64,000 bases of DNA, taken from assembly GCA_002369515.1 (NCBI GenBank), contig DFFM01000026.1, forward strand, positions 1 through 64,000, written 5' to 3'. The position numbers and the translations under genes are program-made. Every line of letters begins with the position of its first letter. The first letter of the stretch is position 1. A model generated the notes under the pieces. It made no database searches, had not been told where the DNA came from, and saw only the letters and a program-made list of their open reading frames with translations. This stretch comes from Prevotella sp. UBA3776. GTDB taxonomy: Bacteria > Bacteroidota > Bacteroidia > Bacteroidales > Bacteroidaceae. Below are positions 8,036 through 16,140 of this stretch, piece after piece.

Positions 8036-8145
8036 CGTCCAAGTAGGAGGTGACGTGTCTCACGTCACAAAATCACGGATTGTGACGTGGGACACGTCAC
8101 CTCCTACTGCAAAACAGACGAATAACTCTTAGTTATATAAAAGCG
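8036..8145. repeat. GTGACGTG palindrome pair, inverted partner of 1848-1907
   Basis: Two palindromes in opposite orientation (8045-8068 and 8082-8105) followed by CTACTGC, CAGACGAATAACT and TTAGTTATATA. Read in reverse complement, 8083-8145 matches 1848-1907 almost base for base. It forms the 5' leader of the SDR operon. Confidence 0.85.
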
Positions 8146-8161
8146 CAATTGCGACGATTAC

Positions 8162-9157
8162 ATGGAGAAGATACTGATTACGGGTGCCAGCGGATTCATT
8201 GGCAGTTTTGTTGTGGAGGAGGCTCTTCGGCGAGGCTTGGAGGTATGGGCTGCATTGCGCAAGACCAGCTCGCGCGCCTTTCTTGGCGATGAACGCATCC
8301 ACACGGTGGAACTGCGTCTGGACGACGAGAAGCAGATGGAAGAGGCCCTGCTCTCGGTGGAGCCCGACTATGTGGTTCACTGCGCAGGCGTAACCAAGAG
8401 CCTGAGACGCGAGGATTTCTTCCGTGTGAACACAGAGGGAACGCGCCACTTGGTGCGCGCCCTGCAGCGTTTGCCCCACCAGCCGCGGCGGCTGGTCTAT
8501 CTGAGCAGTCTGAGCATTTTTGGCCCCATACGCGAGGAGCAGCCTTATGCTGAAATATGCGAGAGCGACCGTCCACAGCCCAACACGGCCTATGGCAAGA
8601 GCAAACTGCAGGCCGAGCAATTTCTCGACGCAGAATGCCGCATCCCCTATGTCGTTCTGCGTCCCACAGGAGTCTATGGACCGCGCGAGCGCGACTATTT
8701 CCTAATGGCCAAGAGCATCAAGGCCCACTCGGACTTTGCCGTTGGCTATCGCCGTCAGGACATCACCTTCGTCTATGTCAAGGACGTGGTGCAAGCGGTA
8801 TTCCTGGCCCTGGAGCGTGGCGAAAATGGCAGGAAGTATTTTCTCAGCGACGGCGAGGTGTACCAGAGTGCGGCCTTCAGCCAACTCATCCGTCGCGAGC
8901 TGGGCAATCCCTGGTGTCTGCGCATCACGGCCCCTATCTGGGTGCTGCGTTTGGTGTCGTGGGGTGGTGAGGCCATTGGTCATCTCACGGGCAAGATCAG
9001 TGCCCTGAACAACGACAAGTACCACATCATGCGCCAGCGCAACTGGCGGTGCGACATCACCCCGGCCATGAACGAACTGGGGTTCAAGCCCGAATATCAG
9101 TTGGAGCGCGGAGTAAAGGAAACCATCAGGTGGTACAAAGAGAACGGATGGCTATGA
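8162..9157 (+). CDS. Extended SDR family NAD(P)-dependent epimerase/reductase
   Basis: Cytoplasmic protein of 331 residues. The Rossmann nucleotide motif is GASGFIG at 8-14, the catalytic serine region is LVYLSSLSIFG at 111-121, and the catalytic pair is YGKSK with Tyr144 and Lys148. Length and motifs fit extended short-chain dehydrogenases that act on nucleotide sugars or on dihydroflavonol/3-beta-hydroxysteroid-like substrates; the exact substrate cannot be told. It is the first gene of a four-gene plus-strand operon, overlapping the next start by ATGA. The coupling to a PAP2 lipid phosphatase-like enzyme suggests a role in a lipid-linked or membrane lipid modification (inference). The start at 8162 places MEKILITGAS directly at the Rossmann strand, as is usual. 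Confidence 0.87.
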   Translation: MEKILITGASGFIGSFVVEEALRRGLEVWAALRKTSSRAFLGDERIHTVELRLDDEKQMEEALLSVEPDYVVHCAGVTKSLRREDFFRVNTEGTRHLVRALQRLPHQPRRLVYLSSLSIFGPIREEQPYAEICESDRPQPNTAYGKSKLQAEQFLDAECRIPYVVLRPTGVYGPRERDYFLMAKSIKAHSDFAVGYRRQDITFVYVKDVVQAVFLALERGENGRKYFLSDGEVYQSAAFSQLIRRELGNPWCLRITAPIWVLRLVSWGGEAIGHLTGKISALNNDKYHIMRQRNWRCDITPAMNELGFKPEYQLERGVKETIRWYKENGWL

Positions 9158-10113
9158 AGACGGCGGTTCTTAATATCTTTCGGCTCGAGGAGAATCCGCG
9201 GCGCGGGTTGTTTGCCTTCGAGTGGGCGGTGCTGGTTTATCTGGCGCTCACACTCGTCATGATATTCTTCACCTACACCAAACTTCACAATCCCGACTCC
9301 ATGATATGGGGACGCATGCGGGTGGTGGCCATCACGGCCAGCCTGTGGGCGGTCTATCGCATGGTGCCTTGCCGTTTTACGGTGTTGGCGCGGGTGGTGG
9401 CACAGATGGCCTTGCTCTCGTGGTGGTATCCCGACACCTACGAACTCAACCGCATACTGCCCAACCTCGACCATCTTTTTGCCACGTGGGAGCAACAGAT
9501 GTTCGGCTGCCAGCCAGCCCTGCTGTTCTGCCAGCAGGTGCCCCACCACTGGTTCAGCGAACTCATGGACTTGGGCTATTCGTCCTATTTCCCCATGATT
9601 CTGGTGGTGCTGGTGTTCATCTTCCTGTTCCGCTACAAGGATTTTGAGCGGGCAGCATGGGTGGTGGCAGCTTCGTTCTTCCTCTATTACATCGTTTACG
9701 TACTGCTGCCCGTCACGGGCCCCCAATACTATTATGGTGCGGTGGGGCTCGACGAGGTAGCCAAGGGCGTGTTCCCCAACATGAGCGACTATTTCAACAC
9801 TCACAGCGAGCGCATGGTGAGCCCCGGATGGAGCGACGGTTTCTTCTACCACATAGTGGAGAACGCCCACAATGCCGGCGAGCGGCCCACGGCCGCCTTT
9901 CCCAGCAGCCATGTGGGCGTGAGCACCATCCTCATGCTGTTGGCCCTGCACACCAAGAACCGTTGGCTATGTCTGTTCCTGTTGCCTTTCTACGTGCTGC
10001 TCTGCGTCTCGACAGTCTATATTCAGGCCCACTACGTCATCGACGCCATAGCAGGCCTGCTGACGGGAGTGGCATTCTATTATCTGTTTGCCTTGCTCCC
10101 CAAGAAAATCTGA
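9154..10113 (+). CDS. PAP2-superfamily integral membrane phosphatase/phosphotransferase
   Basis: Multi-pass membrane protein of 319 residues from the ATG that overlaps the SDR stop (ATGA); an in-frame Met two codons earlier is possible. The phosphatase signature is visible as GERPTAAFPSSHVG and, about 50 residues on, QAHYVIDAIAG, corresponding to the RP, PSGH and SRxxxxxHxxxD motifs with the second Ser-Arg replaced. At least six hydrophobic helices are present. The PAP2 family removes or transfers phosphate on lipids. The layout resembles the PAP2_3 group, which includes inositol phosphorylceramide-type synthases, so a sphingolipid or inositol-lipid role is possible in this clade but not shown. 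It is translationally coupled to the SDR gene. Confidence 0.82.
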   Translation: MKTAVLNIFRLEENPRRGLFAFEWAVLVYLALTLVMIFFTYTKLHNPDSMIWGRMRVVAITASLWAVYRMVPCRFTVLARVVAQMALLSWWYPDTYELNRILPNLDHLFATWEQQMFGCQPALLFCQQVPHHWFSELMDLGYSSYFPMILVVLVFIFLFRYKDFERAAWVVAASFFLYYIVYVLLPVTGPQYYYGAVGLDEVAKGVFPNMSDYFNTHSERMVSPGWSDGFFYHIVENAHNAGERPTAAFPSSHVGVSTILMLLALHTKNRWLCLFLLPFYVLLCVSTVYIQAHYVIDAIAGLLTGVAFYYLFALLPKKI

Positions 10114-10164
10114 CAATCGACAATTGACAATTGACATCTTTTTAACAACCAAAACCATTAAACA

Positions 10165-10560
10165 ATGAAAAAGATTCTCACACTGGTCATCATTCTGCTC
10201 GTAGCATTGCTCGCAGTGGTGACACGTCCGGAAAAGAAAGCCCACAAAGAGGCCATGATGAAAGCCGTGAAGGAATATGTTGACGAAGAGGCCTCCAACC
10301 AAGGCTTCGGCGACAACGTGCTCACCAATCTGGGCAAAGGCGTTGTCAACAAGGTCATCGAGGCTGCCTTGGCCAGCCAACTCAAGGTGAACGACTACTA
10401 TCTGTTCAACACCACCTATGTGAAGCTCAAAGGCGAGGAAAAAATGCTTTCTGTTGGACTCTTTGGCCATGTGTTCACCTTCGACAAGAAAATGTTGCGC
10501 GATGCTCTCAAGGAGGCAGCCAACAACAAGAGCGACAGCGAAGAGCAGGAAGAAGAATAG
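10165..10560 (+). CDS. Small membrane-anchored protein, DUF4359-like
   Basis: Protein of 131 residues with one N-terminal hydrophobic segment (KILTLVIILLVALLAVV, residues 3-19) and no clear cleavage site, so it is probably a single-pass or secreted protein. The rest is a compact alpha/beta domain with the line YYLFNTTYVKL ... SVGLFGHVFTF, as in DUF4359-type proteins. The C-terminus is very acidic (SDSEEQEEE). It lies 51 bp after the PAP2 gene and 11 bp before miaB, so it is part of the operon. No function is known to me. Confidence 0.7.
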   Translation: MKKILTLVIILLVALLAVVTRPEKKAHKEAMMKAVKEYVDEEASNQGFGDNVLTNLGKGVVNKVIEAALASQLKVNDYYLFNTTYVKLKGEEKMLSVGLFGHVFTFDKKMLRDALKEAANNKSDSEEQEEE

Positions 10561-10571
10561 AATCAGCACAC

Positions 10572-11933
10572 ATGAAGAAACTCTTTATAGAAACCTATGG
10601 TTGCCAGATGAACGTGGCCGACTCGGAAGTGGTGGCCTCGGTCATGCAGATGGCTGGATATGAAGTGACGGAAAACCTCGACGAGGCCGACGCCGTGTTT
10701 CTGAACACCTGCTCGGTGCGCGACAATGCCGAGCAGAAAATCTACCGCCGTCTGGAGACGCTAGCCGCTATCCGCAGGTCGCGTCAAAAAAACTCCCTCC
10801 CTACGGGGGAGGGACGGGGAGGGGCTCCTCTCATCATCGGAGTGCTGGGCTGCATGGCAGAGCGGGTGAAGGACGACCTGCTCAACCACCACCATGCCGA
10901 CCTCGTGGCGGGCCCCGACAGCTATCTCTCGCTGCCCGACCTCATTGCGCAGGCAGAAACCGGCCACAAGGCCATCAACATTGAACTCTCCACCAACGAG
11001 ACCTACCGCGACATTGTGCCCCAACGACTGCACGGGCAGAAGATTGGCGGCTTCGTGAGCATCATGCGTGGCTGCAACAACTTTTGCCACTACTGCATAG
11101 TGCCCTACACCCGCGGACGGGAGCGTTCGCGCGATGTGGAGAGCATCTTGCGCGAAGTGCGCGACTTGCGCGACCGCGGTTTCAAAGAGGTGACCCTGCT
11201 CGGACAGAACGTCAATTCATACAAGGCCCCCCAAGGGGAGGAGGCCACTTTCCCCGCCCTGCTCCGCATGGTGGCCCAGGCTGTCCCCGAGATGCGGGTG
11301 CGTTTCACTACCAGCCATCCCAAGGACATGAGCGACGAGACGTTGCAGGTCATTGCCGACATGCCCAACGTATGCAAGCACATCCATCTGCCCGTGCAGA
11401 GCGGTTCCGACCGCATTCTGAAGCTCATGAACCGCAAATATACCCGCGAGTGGTACATGGACCGTGTGGCTGCCATCCGGCGCATCGTGCCCGACTGCTC
11501 CATCACCACCGACATCTTCGTGGGCTATCACTCCGAGACCGAGGCCGACCATCAGCTCTCGCTCTCGCTCATGCGCGAGGTGGGCTACGACTCCGCCTTC
11601 ATGTTCAAGTATTCTGAGCGCCCCGGCACCTACGCCTCGCGCCATCTGCCCGACGATGTGCCCGAGGAGGAGAAGATACGCCGTCTGAACGAGCTCATCG
11701 CCCTGCAGACGCAAATCAGTGCCGAGCGCAACAGTCAGGACGTGGGGCGCACCTTCGACGTGCTCGTCGAGGGCTTCAGCAAGCGTTCGCGCCAACAGCT
11801 TTGTGGGCGCACCAGCCAAAACAAGATGGTGGTGTTCGACCGCGGCAACTGCCACATAGGCCAGACCGTAGCCGTGCGCATCACTGGCTCCACCTCGGCC
11901 ACCCTCCTGGGAGAAGTCACAGCCCCCCTCTAA
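10572..11933 (+). CDS. miaB: tRNA-2-methylthio-N6-dimethylallyladenosine synthase MiaB, with in-frame repeat insertion
   Basis: Cytoplasmic radical-SAM methylthiotransferase of 453 residues that adds a methylthio group to i6A37 of tRNAs. The N-terminal UPF0004 domain has cluster cysteines 11, 47 and 94 (TYGCQMN, NTCSVR, LGCMAE). The radical-SAM motif CNNFCHYC gives Cys168, 172 and 175, followed by a C-terminal TRAM domain. Residues about 73-86 (NSLPTGEGRGGAP) are encoded by a GC-rich repeat fragment at 10788-10829, in frame between two conserved strands of the UPF0004 domain. The stop codon lies inside another copy of the repeat (CCCCCCTCTAATCCCCCC, from about 11922), so the last residues APL come from repeat sequence. 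It is the last gene of the SDR-PAP2-DUF4359-miaB operon. Confidence 0.95.
   Translation: MKKLFIETYGCQMNVADSEVVASVMQMAGYEVTENLDEADAVFLNTCSVRDNAEQKIYRRLETLAAIRRSRQKNSLPTGEGRGGAPLIIGVLGCMAERVKDDLLNHHHADLVAGPDSYLSLPDLIAQAETGHKAINIELSTNETYRDIVPQRLHGQKIGGFVSIMRGCNNFCHYCIVPYTRGRERSRDVESILREVRDLRDRGFKEVTLLGQNVNSYKAPQGEEATFPALLRMVAQAVPEMRVRFTTSHPKDMSDETLQVIADMPNVCKHIHLPVQSGSDRILKLMNRKYTREWYMDRVAAIRRIVPDCSITTDIFVGYHSETEADHQLSLSLMREVGYDSAFMFKYSERPGTYASRHLPDDVPEEEKIRRLNELIALQTQISAERNSQDVGRTFDVLVEGFSKRSRQQLCGRTSQNKMVVFDRGNCHIGQTVAVRITGSTSATLLGEVTAPL
10788..10829 (+). repeat. GC-rich element fragment inside miaB
   Basis: TCCCTCCCTACGGGGGAGGG plus ACGGGGAGGGGCTCC; related to the right half (CCTCCCCTACGGGGGGAGG) of the full element. 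It keeps the miaB frame open. Confidence 0.8.
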
Positions 11934-12000
11934 TCCCCCCTGGGGGGGAAGACCCAACGCACAGACAATCTCTCTCCCCAGGGGAGTCGGAGAGGGCCTT
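11922..12000. repeat. GC-rich element overlapping the miaB stop
   Basis: GCCCCCCTCTAATCCCCCC, GGGGGGGAAGACCCAACGC, and CTCCCCAGGGGAGTCGG blocks. The miaB TAA is formed by the TCTAATCCC block. Stable stems here could also end transcription. Confidence 0.8.
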
Positions 12001-12002
12001 AA

Positions 12003-12152
12003 TGTCTTGAACTCCTTGGAACCTCTTGGAACTCCTTGAACTCCTTGAAACTCCTTGGAACTCCTTGGAACTCCTTGAACTCCTTGGAACTCCTTGAACT
12101 CCTTGAACTCCTTGGAACTCCTTGAACTCCTTGGAACTCCTTGAAACTACGA
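12003..12152. repeat. 9/10-bp TTGAACTCC / TTGGAACTCC tandem repeat
   Basis: About fifteen consecutive units alternate between TTGAACTCC and TTGGAACTCC. The tract is non-coding, between miaB and the next gene, and has a period near one helical turn. Confidence 0.9.
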
Positions 12153-12192
12153 AAAGTTGAGAACTAGCGAAACATAAATCTTTTTATCTTTC

Positions 12193-12840
12193 ATGACAAA
12201 ACATCCTCTTTGGTCCGACGAATATTGGCTGCTTCTGATGCAGCTTTACCTGAAGAAGCCCCTTGGTGTGAAACCGCTCTACAGCCGTGCGCTCGTGGGG
12301 CTGAGCCTGGAGTTGCACATCCCCCCGCAGTTCCTCTACAAGCGCATGTTCGAGCTGCGCCGTCTGGACACTCCCAAGATTGAGCGTCTGTGGAACACCT
12401 ATGCCAACAGCCCGAAGAAGCTGGCCCGCGGCGTGAAACTGCTGCGTCAACGGCAGGGATTCAATAGCGGCGGCGCCTTCTATGAGGGGGTGGCTGTCAA
12501 CGAGTCGTTCGAGCGCGACTTCCAGCCGTTGCCGGGCCAATCCGGCATCATGCCCATTCACCTCATCATGGTGCTCGACCTCTATTTCCGTCTGGTGCCA
12601 GCCACCATGGTCAGCACCACACCCGAGATTCAGGAGCTGGGCAGTCTCATCAAACTCAAACCGCAGACCATTGTCGATATCATGGACATCTACCAGCTGT
12701 GCGACCCCTATCTCAACCGTCAGGACTTCATCATCCACCCCCTTTTGGAGCCTTGCCAGCAGATTTGGCAGCGCTACGGCAACGACAATCCCGAAAAGTT
12801 GGCCGCCTTCGCCGCCCAGCTGAAAGACTATTTTCTCTAA
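12193..12840 (+). CDS. Conserved hypothetical cytoplasmic protein
   Basis: Protein of 215 residues with no signal peptide or membrane segment. It is mostly helical and charged (for example YKRMFELRRLDTPKIERLW and GVKLLRQRQGFNSGGAFYEGV). It looks like a conserved Bacteroidales unknown; I recognise no catalytic motif. The ATG at 12193 follows an AT-rich segment after the TTGAACTCC array. The gene stands alone, with a TAACGTCAACG repeat directly after its stop. Confidence 0.65.
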   Translation: MTKHPLWSDEYWLLLMQLYLKKPLGVKPLYSRALVGLSLELHIPPQFLYKRMFELRRLDTPKIERLWNTYANSPKKLARGVKLLRQRQGFNSGGAFYEGVAVNESFERDFQPLPGQSGIMPIHLIMVLDLYFRLVPATMVSTTPEIQELGSLIKLKPQTIVDIMDIYQLCDPYLNRQDFIIHPLLEPCQQIWQRYGNDNPEKLAAFAAQLKDYFL

Positions 12841-12955
12841 CGTTAACGATAACGTCAACGACAACGTCAACGATAACGTCAACGATAACGTCAACTGTAA
12901 ACTCTTAACTCCTAATTCCAAACTCGTAACTCCTAACTCGTAACTCCCTTCATTT
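12841..12955. repeat. AACGATAACGTC and taactcctaactcg low-complexity repeats
   Basis: A 6/12-bp array of GATAACGTCAAC (12841-12897) runs into TAACTCCTAATTCC-type words. The last codons of the minus-strand gene ending at 12933 are formed from this second repeat. Confidence 0.8.
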
Positions 12956-13898
12956 CCATTCCGCTGACCGCTGCCGAAGCATACGAGCCCAAGGCATTGT
13001 TGCCCACCAGATTGAGCATGGTGCCCGCCAAGCTGTTCATCCTGAAGAAGTCGGGATAGACCTCGGCAAAGTTGTCGCACACCTTATCGGCAATGCCGAA
13101 AAGCGTGGCATACACCAGATACTCATTCCACAGTGGCAGCTCCCTGATTTGCTTGTCGGCCACGAGCGAGAAATCCTCCAGAAAATGTTTCAGCCCAAAC
13201 ACTTCGCGCGCTGTCTGCGCGTCCTTGGCCATCTTCTTTTCCTCAGCCGAGAGTTGCTGCAGTTCGTTCACGAACGGGGCGAAATGCTCGCCCTGCCTTC
13301 GCATGTACTGCTGCAGCTCGCGCGGTTGCAGCACCCCGTCAATCCCCGCGGCCCCTTTCATCAGCAGGTAGAACATCCACTCCAGTGACTGCTGCTCCTT
13401 TTCGTTGGGCCTCCATTGCCCCACGGTAATGACCGTGTGCGGCTCGGTGCCATACATGGTGACCTTGTGCTCTATGCGCAAGGCTTTTTTGTTGAACAGC
13501 CGCAGCAGCAGAGCCCCGAAGAGCCCCGTGTAGTTGGTGACAAGTGCCGGCGAGAAGGCGTTGGTCACAGTGGCCGCCACCTTCAGGTTCCCTCCTGCCG
13601 GCGGGTCGCGGAAGTATGAACCTTCCTGCGTAAGCTTGCGCTTGAGCAGCCACCGTCGCAGCGGCTGCAACGAGATGATGTACCACAGGGTGCTGAACGT
13701 TTTGCGCCACATGCCCACCACCACCAGGATGACCATCACCGGGACGATGAAAATCAGGAAAAACATGATGGCCATGTCCAACCACTCGGGCAGGATGAAC
13801 AGGATGCTCATGCCCATTCCGTTCGCAATCGAACTTCGCTTCCGCACAACCTTTCCAAAGGCTTCGCGAGCGCGTATAATATTGATAAGGTGTTTCAT
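12933..13898 (-). CDS. Membrane protein related to the C-terminal part of DUF2207 proteins
   Basis: Protein of about 321 residues from the Met at 13898; the 13937 start would add 13 residues encoded by a repeat-like CAGACGTCACAATGTGGCG tract, so I prefer the inner Met. One strong membrane segment lies near the N-terminus (LDMAIMFFLIFIVPVMVILVVV). The C-terminal part has the signature EVFGLKHFLEDFSLVADKQIRELPLWNEYLVYATLFGIADKV, seen here in pieces: GLKHFLEDFS, then LPLWNEYLVYATLFG. This matches the C-terminal cytoplasmic region of DUF2207 membrane proteins. The extracytoplasmic DUF2207 domain itself is missing, as in the neighbour at 14023-15171. Function unknown. Confidence 0.7.
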   Translation of the reverse strand: MKHLINIIRAREAFGKVVRKRSSIANGMGMSILFILPEWLDMAIMFFLIFIVPVMVILVVVGMWRKTFSTLWYIISLQPLRRWLLKRKLTQEGSYFRDPPAGGNLKVAATVTNAFSPALVTNYTGLFGALLLRLFNKKALRIEHKVTMYGTEPHTVITVGQWRPNEKEQQSLEWMFYLLMKGAAGIDGVLQPRELQQYMRRQGEHFAPFVNELQQLSAEEKKMAKDAQTAREVFGLKHFLEDFSLVADKQIRELPLWNEYLVYATLFGIADKVCDNFAEVYPDFFRMNSLAGTMLNLVGNNALGSYASAAVSGMEMKGVTS

Positions 13899-13987
13899 CT
13901 TCAATGTTTCTTCTTTAGTCTTCTGTGCAGACGTCACAATGTGGCGTCTCTACTGAACTCCCGAAACCTCGGTTCTTCATGCTTTTA

Positions 13988-14018
13988 GAATTCCCCTCCC
14001 TCGGGAGGGGTCAGGTGG
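13988..14018. repeat. Short GC-rich element remnant
   Basis: AATTCCCCTCCCTCGGGAGG followed by GGTCAGGTGGG, immediately downstream of the minus-strand gene that ends at 14023. Confidence 0.55.
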
Positions 14019-14022
14019 GTAT

Positions 14023-15171
14023 TTACAAATCGTACAACTCGTCCGCATGCCAGGCCAGGGGCAACAGTCCCAAGTAGGCACTGGCACTGTCCTCCGCGTA
14101 GGGCGTTCCTTCGGCCACAGCTGTCATCAGCCGGTCCAGCGCACGGCGATGGGCCTTGCTGCTCAGTATCAGACCGAGCGTGGGCGAAGCGTTCAGTTGC
14201 GCTTGTACCTTTGAGAGGCTGCTGAGCACCTTCTCGCCAATGCCGAACACATAGCCGAAGGCCACATACTCCGGCCAAACGCGCCACAGCTCCAGTCGTG
14301 TTTCCGACGACGAAAAGGCGGGGTCGGTGGCGAATCGGTCGAACGAGCCCGGCAGTCCCTTCAAGAACCGTTTCATGCCAAGCATCTTCGCCTTCTCCTC
14401 CTTGCTGTAGGAGTGAATGCTCACGCTCGTGTTCAGCAAGTCGGCAAAGTGCATTTGGTTCTCCATGACTTCCCGTTCACTTACGCCTGTAGAGGAGGAG
14501 GCGTTGCGCCCTTTCTTTTTCTTTTTCTTCGGCACATACCCCACCACTTCCCTCAGCCTCTTGGGTTCAATCACACTGCCGATTGCCGCCTTTCCTTCCT
14601 GATTCTTCGTGGCCGCCAACTCCAAGAAACGGTACATCGTCTGTTCGAAAGTCTGGTCTATACCGTCGCTCGGCGAATCGGTCCATTCCTTCAGTCTGAA
14701 CGCGGGTTCCCCGTTCTGCTCCCCCGTCTGGTCGAACTCCACAGCTCCGCGCGCCACCAGCCGCCACAGTGCAGCCTTGGCCGCCGGAATCTTCGAGCGG
14801 AAGATGCCCGGCGACAGTTTGAACAACATGCCGTGCGTGTCAGTGATGCTCCCGTAGAGCGACAGGTAAGGGTGGGGTTTCTGGCTCAGCCCCACGTCGC
14901 GCCACCGTCTGATGAGCTTGCGCAACGGCTTCAGTGTGCAGATGCTCCACAGCAGATTGGCGATGGTGAACAGCGTCATCGCCAGAGGAAAAATCTTCGG
15001 ACTCCCTTTCGCGCCGAGGTAAATCACCCGGAACATCCACACCATGAACGCCATGCCCACCACCAGAATCATGGCATCGTTGAAGTTGTCCTGCGACGTC
15101 CAGCCCCACCAGAAGAACAAAGCCGCGAGCACAGGGCCTTTCCAATATTTCTTGATGAGATATTTAAACAT
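14023..15171 (-). CDS. Second DUF2207-C-terminal-like membrane protein
   Basis: Protein of 382 residues with two or three N-terminal membrane segments (GPVLAALFFWWGW, AMILVVGMAFMVWMF, IFPLAMTLFTIANLLW). A winged-helix-like cytoplasmic part follows (SKIPAAKAALWRLVARGAVEF, about residues 128-150). A lysine-rich linker (VPKKKKKKGRN) precedes the conserved C-terminal block MKRFLKGLPGSFDRF ... ELWRVWPEYVAFGYVFGIGEKV. It is homologous in layout to the product of 12933-13898 and lies upstream on the same strand, so the two probably form an operon and perhaps a complex. Like its neighbour it lacks the N-terminal DUF2207 ectodomain. No function can be assigned. Confidence 0.7.
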   Translation of the reverse strand: MFKYLIKKYWKGPVLAALFFWWGWTSQDNFNDAMILVVGMAFMVWMFRVIYLGAKGSPKIFPLAMTLFTIANLLWSICTLKPLRKLIRRWRDVGLSQKPHPYLSLYGSITDTHGMLFKLSPGIFRSKIPAAKAALWRLVARGAVEFDQTGEQNGEPAFRLKEWTDSPSDGIDQTFEQTMYRFLELAATKNQEGKAAIGSVIEPKRLREVVGYVPKKKKKKGRNASSSTGVSEREVMENQMHFADLLNTSVSIHSYSKEEKAKMLGMKRFLKGLPGSFDRFATDPAFSSSETRLELWRVWPEYVAFGYVFGIGEKVLSSLSKVQAQLNASPTLGLILSSKAHRRALDRLMTAVAEGTPYAEDSASAYLGLLPLAWHADELYDL

Positions 15172-15537
15172 AGGCGTAGGTTGAAAAAAAGTGATTGTTT
15201 AGTAACTTCTGAGTGCAAATATAACTCTTTTTCCCGCTCACTCCAATCCTCAGCCAACGAAATCTCCCACCCCTTTGTTTTTTTTAACACATTCCCGTAG
15301 AGAATTTGCGCGTGAAGCACGGCGTTGTTTTTGCAACTTCAAGAAACACTGAAATATCGCCATGAAACAATTTTAAAAAAATATCGGAAAAAAACGGCTT
15401 TATCACTTTGTTTAAGAAAGTTAGTTGCTCATGTTTTGTGGATTTTTATAATTTTGCACACAAAGTTTGAAAACAACGGACAACCTAAGTATCATTTTGT
15501 CTTCTTCAGGAAAGATAACAATTCAACATAAAACAAC
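15172..15537. other. Intergenic region with a plus-strand promoter
   Basis: No gene. It holds a GAATTTGCGCGTGAAGCACG / GCGTTGTTTTTGC word near 15300-15337 that resembles 178-218, and a promoter: TTG at 15425-15427, then N21, then TAATTTTG at 15449-15456. Confidence 0.55.
15449..15456 (+). promoter_or_regulatory. -7 box TAATTTTG
   Basis: Fits TAnnTTTG, with TTG 21 nt upstream (15425-15427). It lies 82 bp before the start of the secreted-protein pseudogene at 15538. Confidence 0.6.
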
Positions 15538-16140
15538 ATGGACACTATCAAAAAACAAATTCTCTGCTCGCTGCTGCTGACGGCAGGAGCCACGCAGTGC
15601 GCAATGGCACAAGACTATACTTACTACGAGCGCAGCTGGAACGGAACAGAAGTGGTGACCACCGAAAAGATTTGTAGCAACTACACCTCCATCAACCTCA
15701 CCAGCGAAGACGCCTGGTTGCCCCTCAACGACGGCTGGTATGTGGTGACGGGAGACTCTAAGTACAAGTCGATTGTCGTCCAGGGCACTGACGTCCACCT
15801 TCTCATCCCCGACTCGAAGACGCTCACCCTAACGGGCGGCGTGAGGCTGATGGCGGGTCAAAGGAGCGCCGAGAGCAGCAGGCATCGGCGGCGGTGACGG
15901 CGACTACGGATTTGGGGGAAAGAACTATATCATGGGCGGCACGGTCGTTGCCGAAGCCGCACACAAGGCGGCACGGGCAACCGCGCCTTCGATCCCAGCG
16001 ACAACATCGAGTGGGAGAACGACCAAAACTTCTATCTCGAACTCGGCAACGAAATGGCCGTCTGCGCAGGCAACGAAGGTGCCTTACTCCGCAAAGACGA
16101 ACTCTTCGAGTGTGCAGAGCGACTTCTCCTTCACGTTTGA
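15538..16140 (+). pseudogene. Secreted protein remnant with two frameshifts
   Basis: The reading begins with a good signal peptide (IKKQILCSLLLTAGATQCAMA then Q) and a beta-rich segment up to about residue 108, then meets TGA at 15895. The sensible continuation (GIGGGDGDYGFGGKNYIMGG) is in the next frame from about 15870. It returns to the original frame from 15967 (GGTGNRAFDPSDNIEWEND ... GNEGALLRKDELFE) and stops at 16138-16140. Two opposite frameshifts thus interrupt a Prevotella-type surface protein of the kind with a glycine-rich GIGGG turn. The tail overlaps the end of the convergent GH43 gene, so the original 3' end is probably lost. Sequencing error is possible, but two errors so close is less likely. 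Confidence 0.65.
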
